NCBI GenBank assembly: GCA_934502905.1 | Contig: CAKSVK010000052.1 | Coordinates: forward strand, 1 to 20,242 | Reading direction: 5' to 3' | From: an uncultured Chitinophagaceae bacterium | GTDB lineage: Bacteria > Bacteroidota > Bacteroidia > Chitinophagales > Chitinophagaceae | Length of the DNA: 20,242 nt | In this document: piece by piece, positions 15,869 through 20,242 of the stretch | How positions within the stretch are numbered: the stretch's first letter is position 1 | Layout: each line of letters begins with the position of its first letter | Program-made: the position numbers and the translations under genes | Notes under the pieces: generated by a model | What the model was told of the DNA's origin: nothing | Databases searched by the model: none | Seen by the model: only the letters and a program-made list of their open reading frames with translations

Positions 15869-16612
15869 TTATTTATGTCTCTCTGCATCTACCGTTCTTA
15901 GCTTTCGCTTCAATAAAATAAGCTTGAATTTAATGTTATCATAGATCAGCCCGCTAACCAGGAGGATACCGGCAATGATCAGCACATGCCTGTCGATTTT
16001 TGCATAAGCCACCCCTCCGAAAACACCGCCTAAAAAAAAGAAGCATATAATGGTTAACCGCAGCTTAATGGATGAAAACAGTTTCTGCTTTTGTTCCCTT
16101 GATTTGTAAAAAAACAATTGCGACAGCTCTATACCCAGGTCGGTGAACAAGCCGGTAAGGTGCGTAGTCCGTACCGCTGCATTGGAGATGCTTGTTACCA
16201 GCGAGTTTTGCAACCCCATCGCAAACAATAAGCTAAAAGCCACGATATCGGGATGCGCTGTCACAAAACCCGGGCTCAGGATTCCTGCAATAACCAGTAT
16301 CAAACATTCAATAACCACAGGCAGGAAATAAATAAGCCTTTCATTTTTCCTGGCAGTAACCTCAATAAGGAAGCTGGAAACAAAGGAGCCCAAAAAGAAA
16401 AAGAAAATATACATAAAGTAAACAATCCCCTGCCAAAAGTTCAGCTTAAAAACTTCATCCACAAAAAAGGCAAAGTGCCCCGTTACATTCGTCGTTAAGC
16501 GCTGAACCGCCAGGAATCCGGCAACATTAACAATGCCGGCAACAAAAGACAATAAAGATGCAATTTTTAGATTATGACTTAGCGTCCTCGTTTTTCCATG
16601 ATGCCTGAACAT
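15869..16612 (-). CDS. DUF1275 (YoaK-like) membrane protein
   Basis: This is a 247-residue inner-membrane protein of the DUF1275/YoaK family, whose function I do not know. About six hydrophobic segments are visible: near residues 17-35, 60-83, 92-112, 120-140, 188-206 and 210-230. Family signatures are QRLTTNVTGH (residues 37-46), MGLQNSL in the middle, and RTTHLTGLFTDLG just after it. The N-terminus (MFRHHGKTRTLSHNLK) is basic and soluble, and the C-terminus is also highly basic. It lies between the GH43 gene downstream and the amine oxidase upstream on the same strand. A terminator separates it from the oxidase, so it probably starts its own transcript, which may continue into GH43. No functional link to either neighbour is evident. 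Confidence 0.88.
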   Translation of the reverse strand: MFRHHGKTRTLSHNLKIASLLSFVAGIVNVAGFLAVQRLTTNVTGHFAFFVDEVFKLNFWQGIVYFMYIFFFFLGSFVSSFLIEVTARKNERLIYFLPVVIECLILVIAGILSPGFVTAHPDIVAFSLLFAMGLQNSLVTSISNAAVRTTHLTGLFTDLGIELSQLFFYKSREQKQKLFSSIKLRLTIICFFFLGGVFGGVAYAKIDRHVLIIAGILLVSGLIYDNIKFKLILLKRKLRTVDAERHK

Positions 16613-16669
16613 CGTTCTCGTTATTTTATCCTGTTGGGGCCAATATCAATCAATTAATTTAAATAAAAC

Positions 16670-16701
16670 AAAAAAATCAGGAGCCTGCAACAGTATCCTG
16701 A
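16670..16701 (-). terminator. terminator of the amine oxidase gene
   Basis: On the minus strand TCAGGA (16701-16696) pairs with TCCTGA (16682-16677) around a 13-base loop, followed by seven T residues. A G-U and two A-T pairs can lengthen the stem. It starts 27 bases after the amine oxidase stop codon. Confidence 0.75.
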
Positions 16702-16727
16702 CTTTTCCGGGGTAATACAAGTGAATC

Positions 16728-17792
16728 CTAGCCCTTGGCACATATTTTATTCGCTGCAGACTGCGCCGCCGTTATGGCTCCCTCCATATAACCGGGAAAC
16801 GCCATTGCTGTTTCTGTCCCCGCAAAAAATATTCTATCGTTCATATAACCCAACTGCAACAGCGGGTGTCCATTGTTCTGGTGCGGCCTTTGAACGGGCT
16901 GATTGCCTGCAAGCACCAATTCATCCGTCCATATCTTATCGAAATAGGCCACAGGGGTCAACGCCTCCTCGCCCATCAGGTCCGTCAACTGGTGTAATAC
17001 AAGCTCTTTTCTCACTTCTTGTGAATAAGCCACAGCGCCGCCGTTTAAAAAGCCGGTAAACCCAAATTTATCCACTTCAAAATTAGTGTGATCATACATT
17101 TCCGTAACAATTCCTGCATGGCTGTATAACATCCCGGAATAACCGCCGTTTCTCCAGAAAGGTGCTGTGTACTCCAATACAAACTTTATCGCTCCCGCCA
17201 TCCACGTTTGAACATTGGGTAACACGGCGCGTATATCATCCGGCAGCTTAGGAGAAAACACTATTTCTGTAGCTACTAATTGGGGGGGTATGCAAATAAT
17301 GACCTTATCCGCGTCCATTGCTTTACCGTCCACCATTTCCACGGCAATGCCATTTTCGGTTTCTTTAATTGCCGTAACCTTTGTATTCAACCGGATACTT
17401 TCATCCGGCAGCTTTTGCGCCAATGTATCAATCAGCAACTGCGTCCCGCCGGCGACCCTGTAAGAAGGCGCCTCTGCTTCGGGTACAAAGAATTTCTGCG
17501 GCGGCTCGAACGACCTGGTTTGAAACAGGGATGTGCCCCCGGAGAATTGCGGGTACCTCCTTAATCCCAGTTCGCTGATAAAAGACAATACATTCGGATG
17601 CATATCCGAGAACCAGGTGGCGCCTAATTCCAATGGGGTACCCATGGCTCCTTTAATCGTCTGTATCCTTCCCCCTAACCTTGACGAAGCCTCCAAAACA
17701 GTAGTGTTAATATCTCTTTTTGACAACAAATAGGCTAAGGTAAGTCCACTCAATCCACCGCCTATAATAACTATCTTTTCCTTTGATCTCAT
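16728..17792 (-). CDS. FAD-dependent amine oxidase family protein
   Basis: This 354-residue flavoprotein belongs to the monoamine/polyamine oxidase family, oxidising a C-N bond and passing electrons to oxygen or another acceptor. The dinucleotide-binding fold begins right at the N-terminus: MRSKEKIVIIGGGLSG, with the Gly-rich loop at 11-16, then VLEASSRLGGRI, the acidic residue and GGR motif that hold FAD. The C-terminal FAD-contacting segment AGTETAMAFPGYMEGAI is diagnostic. The ATG at 17792 is chosen because the frame could run 44 residues further upstream, but that stretch is rich in Arg and Ser and unrelated to the fold. At 354 residues it is shorter than most family members (about 430-500), so part of the substrate-binding domain is reduced. 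There is no signal peptide. It diverges from the broken AraC gene across a spacer with a 13-bp palindrome; an AraC-controlled amine-use function is a reasonable guess. Confidence 0.9.
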   Translation of the reverse strand: MRSKEKIVIIGGGLSGLTLAYLLSKRDINTTVLEASSRLGGRIQTIKGAMGTPLELGATWFSDMHPNVLSFISELGLRRYPQFSGGTSLFQTRSFEPPQKFFVPEAEAPSYRVAGGTQLLIDTLAQKLPDESIRLNTKVTAIKETENGIAVEMVDGKAMDADKVIICIPPQLVATEIVFSPKLPDDIRAVLPNVQTWMAGAIKFVLEYTAPFWRNGGYSGMLYSHAGIVTEMYDHTNFEVDKFGFTGFLNGGAVAYSQEVRKELVLHQLTDLMGEEALTPVAYFDKIWTDELVLAGNQPVQRPHQNNGHPLLQLGYMNDRIFFAGTETAMAFPGYMEGAITAAQSAANKICAKG

Positions 17793-17891
17793 ATGAATGA
17801 TACTGAATATTGTTTTAACGGACGAATATCCTTTTACCGGTATTATTTTTAATGGAGAATTGAGAAAATTTGTGGTACTTATGCGCATTCT

Positions 17892-17904
17892 CCGGTCTGA
17901 CCGG
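17892..17904. promoter_or_regulatory. palindrome in the divergent amine oxidase/AraC spacer
   Basis: CCGGTC-T-GACCGG is a perfect 6+1+6 inverted repeat in an otherwise A/T-rich spacer, 100 bases before the amine oxidase start and 75 before the AraC start. Its position suits an operator. The rest of the 186-bp spacer shows only a weak -7-like TAAATTAG (17939-17946) facing the AraC gene. Confidence 0.4.
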
Positions 17905-17978
17905 CTTTCCCGCTCCGTCAGCAATAATATGGTTTTTGTAAATTAGTCGTCTCATAAAAGCAGGGGTAATGAACAGCC

Positions 17979-18673
17979 ATGGCGAAAGAAAACAATGTAA
18001 TAAACGAGTATCATCTTAACAGGCACCAACCGGATAAGCCGCAGCTTGCTGTTCTTGATTTGAACCATCACATAAAAACAAACCTGTGCCAGGTGAAAAT
18101 GAAACAGCTTTTTTTCTGAAAGGTAACCTGTTCAATGACCCTTATCAGCAACCTTCCTGTTGTCTGGACGCCGGCATTGACAAAGTCCTGAATGAATATA
18201 TTTCGCAAATAAAACAGGAGCTGGAGAATACAGAGACCTTTGGCAAAGAGCAGCTATTAAGAAATTACCTCAAATCCTTTCTTATCCAGGTACAACGCAG
18301 AAAAAATGAAGCCGAACGACCTGTGGACCGCCTGCCGGAATTGTTAAACGAAAAGAAGGCGCAGCTCGTCAGGTTCGTAAATCTGATAAATGAAAGCTAT
18401 CACAAAGGATTTACCATATCCGAATATGCGCGGATGCTATTTGTATCATCCAGAACACTATCCGATCTCACCCAGCAGTTACTCAATAAAACCCCGTCGC
18501 AAATGATACAGGAACGTATTATCCTGGAGGCCCAGCGCCTGCTGCTGTATTCCAACCTGAACATCAACCAGATCGGTTATCGTTTAGGCTTTGACGATGC
18601 TTCTTATTTTGTAAAATATTTTAAGAAACACACACAGATTTCTCCGTCTGAATTCAGGAAGTCGGTTTCTTAA
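17979..18673 (+). pseudogene. AraC-family regulator, sensor domain lost by deletion and frameshift
   Basis: Two pieces of one AraC-type regulator lie in different frames. The first piece (ATG 17979 to stop 18119) begins MAKENNVINEYHLNRHQPDK and continues to LAVLDLNHHIKTN, the normal N-terminus of a Bacteroidota AraC group, then runs into unrelated sequence and stops. The second piece (18086-18673, 195 residues from a GTG) resumes at about NETAFFLKGNLFNDPYQQP and carries the whole two-helix-turn-helix domain (about 95-195, ending GFDDASYFVKYFKKHTQISPSEFRKS). The cupin core normally between them, roughly 80 residues including the His-rich HSFYQ region, is absent. This fits an out-of-frame deletion near 18080. 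The DNA-binding half is undamaged and could be made from the GTG, but no ATG serves it. A sequencing error alone cannot explain it because the cupin codons are missing, not just shifted. Confidence 0.75.
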
Positions 18674-18718
18674 AATTACCATTTCTTCTCTCTTTTGCCC
18701 ATTGTCTGAAGTTAGCAT

Positions 18719-18734
18719 AGCAAAGAACTTTGCT
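18719..18734. promoter_or_regulatory. 16-bp palindrome upstream of the small gene at 18753
   Basis: AGCAAAG-AA-CTTTGCT is a perfect 7-bp inverted repeat with a 2-base centre, ending 18 bases before the ATG. It lacks a following T-run, so an operator is likelier than a terminator. Confidence 0.35.
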
Positions 18735-18752
18735 GCATAAATTAAATGCACA

Positions 18753-19043
18753 ATGATGGCAAAAGCATATTTAGAGATCACCTTACAAATTGACGACACA
18801 GACAGGGCTACTGCTGCAGGTGTTTACAGCCGGTATAAAACCCCATTTTTAGAAACCATCAAAGGGGCTTTGTCCAAAGAGCTGCTTTTGCATGCTGCAG
18901 ATGTCCAGGTTTTACATGGGTTTGACAGCGTGGAGAATGCACAGGGATATCTGATGAGCGCGCTTTTCAATCAGGATGTGGTAACCTCTCTGAAACCGCT
19001 TTTGAAAAAAGAGCCGGACATTAAAATTTACAGTGTGGCCTAA
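18753..19043 (+). CDS. small protein of unknown function, possibly ferredoxin-like fold
   Basis: I do not recognise the family with certainty. The 96-residue protein begins MMAKAYLEITLQIDD (two adjacent ATG codons, either may be used) and ends DIKIYSVA. The alternation of a first beta-strand, a helix with Lys/Leu, a central strand (ADVQVLHGFDS), a helix and a last strand is that of dimeric alpha/beta-barrel proteins such as antibiotic-biosynthesis monooxygenases and EthD-like proteins. The segment HGFDSVENAQGYLMSALF is similar to the conserved helix of such proteins. It has no signal peptide or membrane segment. It stands alone, preceded by a 16-bp palindrome and followed by a terminator, and converges with the luciferase-like monooxygenase gene. 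A redox or small-molecule-binding role is only a guess. Confidence 0.75.
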   Translation: MMAKAYLEITLQIDDTDRATAAGVYSRYKTPFLETIKGALSKELLLHAADVQVLHGFDSVENAQGYLMSALFNQDVVTSLKPLLKKEPDIKIYSVA

Positions 19044-19061
19044 TTTATCTGAAACAGATTC

Positions 19062-19090
19062 GGAGCTCCTGTAAGCTCCTTTTCTTCTTC
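19062..19090 (+). terminator. terminator after the small gene
   Basis: GGAGCT (19062-19067) pairs with AGCTCC (19074-19079) around a 6-base loop, followed by TTTTCTTCTT. It starts 18 bases after the stop codon of the small gene, in the gap between two convergent genes. Confidence 0.65.
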
Positions 19091-19125
19091 AGGTGTTTGC
19101 CGCAGGAAACTCCGATAGTACACAT

Positions 19126-20148
19126 CTAACGCCAGCCCAGCCCTGGCGCCACATACTCTAAAATAGAAGACAGCACATGCACATTATAATCAACGCCTAA
19201 TGTGTTGGGTATGGTCAAAAGGAGCGTATCGGCTTCACGGATAGCTTCGTCCTCGGCCAATTCTTTTATGAGTTGCTCCGGCTCCGCAGCATAGCTCCTT
19301 CCGAAAATGGCGCGTTTGTCCTGTTCAATCACTCCGATTGTATCTACCCGGTTGGCTTCCTGCCCAAAGTAATAGTGATCCTGGTCAGTTACCAATGCGA
19401 AAATTGACCGGCTCACCGACACCCTTGGCTCACGTTGGTGTCCTGCTTTTTTCCATGCTTCCTTGTACAGCCTGATCTGTTCGGCTTGCTGTACATGGAA
19501 AGGTTTATCACTTTCATCGTACTTCAGGGTGGAGCTTTGAAGGTTCATTCCATTCTCGGCGGCCCAAACAGCAGTGGCATTGGAAGCGGCTCCCCACCAA
19601 ATCCGCTCCCGCAATCCTTCCGGGTGTGGCTCCAGACGCAGTAAGCCGGGAGGGTTCGGGAACATCGGATATGGGTTAGGCCGGGCAAACCCGACACCTT
19701 TTAACTTGTCGAGAAATTCCAATGCTTTACGGCGCCCCATATCTGCATCGGTTTCTCCTTCGGCAGGTTCATATCCAAAATAACGCCACCCTTCCATTAC
19801 CTGTTCCGGCGAACCTCTGCTAATTCCCAATTGTAGCCGCCCTTCCGAAATCAGATCAGCAGCTCCGGCATCTTCCACCATATACAGCGGGTTCTCATAC
19901 CGCATATCAATTACCCCTGTTCCAATTTCTATTTTACTTGTTTTGGCACCAATGGCCGAAAGCAAAGGAAATGGTGATGCTAACTGAGCCGCGAAATGAT
20001 GTACCCGAAAATAAGCGCCATCCAGACCGATTTCTTCAGCAGCAACGGCCAAATCAATAGACTGAAGCAATGTGTCGCCTGCCGTGCGGGTACTATAGGC
20101 AGGATGGTTAGACCAATGTCCAAACGATAAAAATCCTATTTTCTTCAT
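19126..20148 (-). CDS. luciferase-like (LLM) flavin-dependent monooxygenase
   Basis: This 340-residue protein belongs to the bacterial luciferase-like monooxygenase superfamily, TIM-barrel enzymes that use reduced FMN or F420 to oxidise small organic molecules. It begins with the first barrel strand MKKIGFLSFGHW. Family features follow in order: LAVAAEEIGLDGAYFRVHHF with the His pair near residues 49-50, EIGTGVIDMRYENPLYMVED, and LISEGRLQLGISRGSPEQV. The last two line the flavin phosphate site. A C-terminal extension ends EYVAPGLGWR. There is no signal peptide. The substrate cannot be predicted from sequence. No flavin reductase gene is nearby, so reduced flavin must come from elsewhere. The 94 bases upstream to the window end show no strong promoter, only a TAnnTTAG-like match near 20210. 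Confidence 0.92.
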   Translation of the reverse strand: MKKIGFLSFGHWSNHPAYSTRTAGDTLLQSIDLAVAAEEIGLDGAYFRVHHFAAQLASPFPLLSAIGAKTSKIEIGTGVIDMRYENPLYMVEDAGAADLISEGRLQLGISRGSPEQVMEGWRYFGYEPAEGETDADMGRRKALEFLDKLKGVGFARPNPYPMFPNPPGLLRLEPHPEGLRERIWWGAASNATAVWAAENGMNLQSSTLKYDESDKPFHVQQAEQIRLYKEAWKKAGHQREPRVSVSRSIFALVTDQDHYYFGQEANRVDTIGVIEQDKRAIFGRSYAAEPEQLIKELAEDEAIREADTLLLTIPNTLGVDYNVHVLSSILEYVAPGLGWR

Positions 20149-20242
20149 ACACCTTCTTTACTATGTAAAACAGATTATTGTTACTGACAGGAAAAAGGGA
20201 TCTGACATCCTAAAATATCGAAAAACATTCAATCTGAAAGAC

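Noticed and set aside
14870..17792. Polysaccharide utilisation locus around GH43
   Set aside because: There is no SusC/SusD pair, sigma/anti-sigma pair or hybrid two-component system, and the neighbouring genes are unrelated.
17793..17924. 44-residue N-terminal extension of the amine oxidase
   Set aside because: The frame is open, but the extension is Arg/Ser-rich, is not a signal peptide and lies across the palindrome; the FAD fold starts right after the ATG at 17792.

Overview
The window is about 20 kb of ordinary chromosomal DNA from a member of the Bacteroidota, most likely a Chitinophagaceae-like soil or plant-polymer degrader. The case rests on four things: Bacteroidota-style -7 boxes (TAnnTTTG) with no clear Shine-Dalgarno sequences; a TopA ending in repeated C-terminal modules and a Lys/Ala/Pro tail instead of zinc fingers; a small RRM protein with a Gly/Arg/Ser tail; and secreted GH9 and GH43 glycosidases. 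I saw no rRNA, tRNA, CRISPR array, phage gene, transposase or insertion sequence.

Layout. 1-3440 (+): the 3' part of an alpha/beta hydrolase, then topA, closed by a strong hairpin that probably terminates transcription in both directions. 3487-5904 (-): serC and a DUF1015 gene as a two-gene operon with a good promoter. 5903-6657: an RRM protein (-) and purU (+) diverge from a 390-bp spacer rich in repeated motifs and a possible RNA fold. 7521-10081 (+): a GH9 glycosidase and a polysaccharide-deacetylase-like protein overlap by ATGA directly after a run of ten A residues. 10157-14848 (+): a large SWIM/SNF2 helicase and a secreted phosphodiesterase/phosphatase. 14870-17792 (-): a secreted GH43 glycosidase, a DUF1275 membrane protein and a flavin amine oxidase. 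17979-18673 (+): an AraC-family regulator that appears to have lost its sensor domain by deletion plus frameshift. 18753-19043 (+): a small unrecognised protein. 19126-20148 (-): a luciferase-like flavin monooxygenase.

How the genes fit together. Housekeeping functions (DNA topology, serine synthesis, one-carbon metabolism, RNA binding) alternate with accessory carbohydrate enzymes. The GH9 and deacetylase form the clearest functional pair: only the GH9 has a secretion signal, and a -1 slip in the A10 run would join the two into one exported protein. SerC and DUF1015 form a second pair, but serA, which I remember as usual between or beside them, is absent.

I found no convincing new multigene system. 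The points most worth following up are the GH9/deacetylase A10 junction, the sensor-less AraC gene with a 13-bp palindrome in its divergent promoter region, the DUF1015-serC pair with its ParB/SerK-like DGHHR motif, and the patterned rbp-purU spacer.
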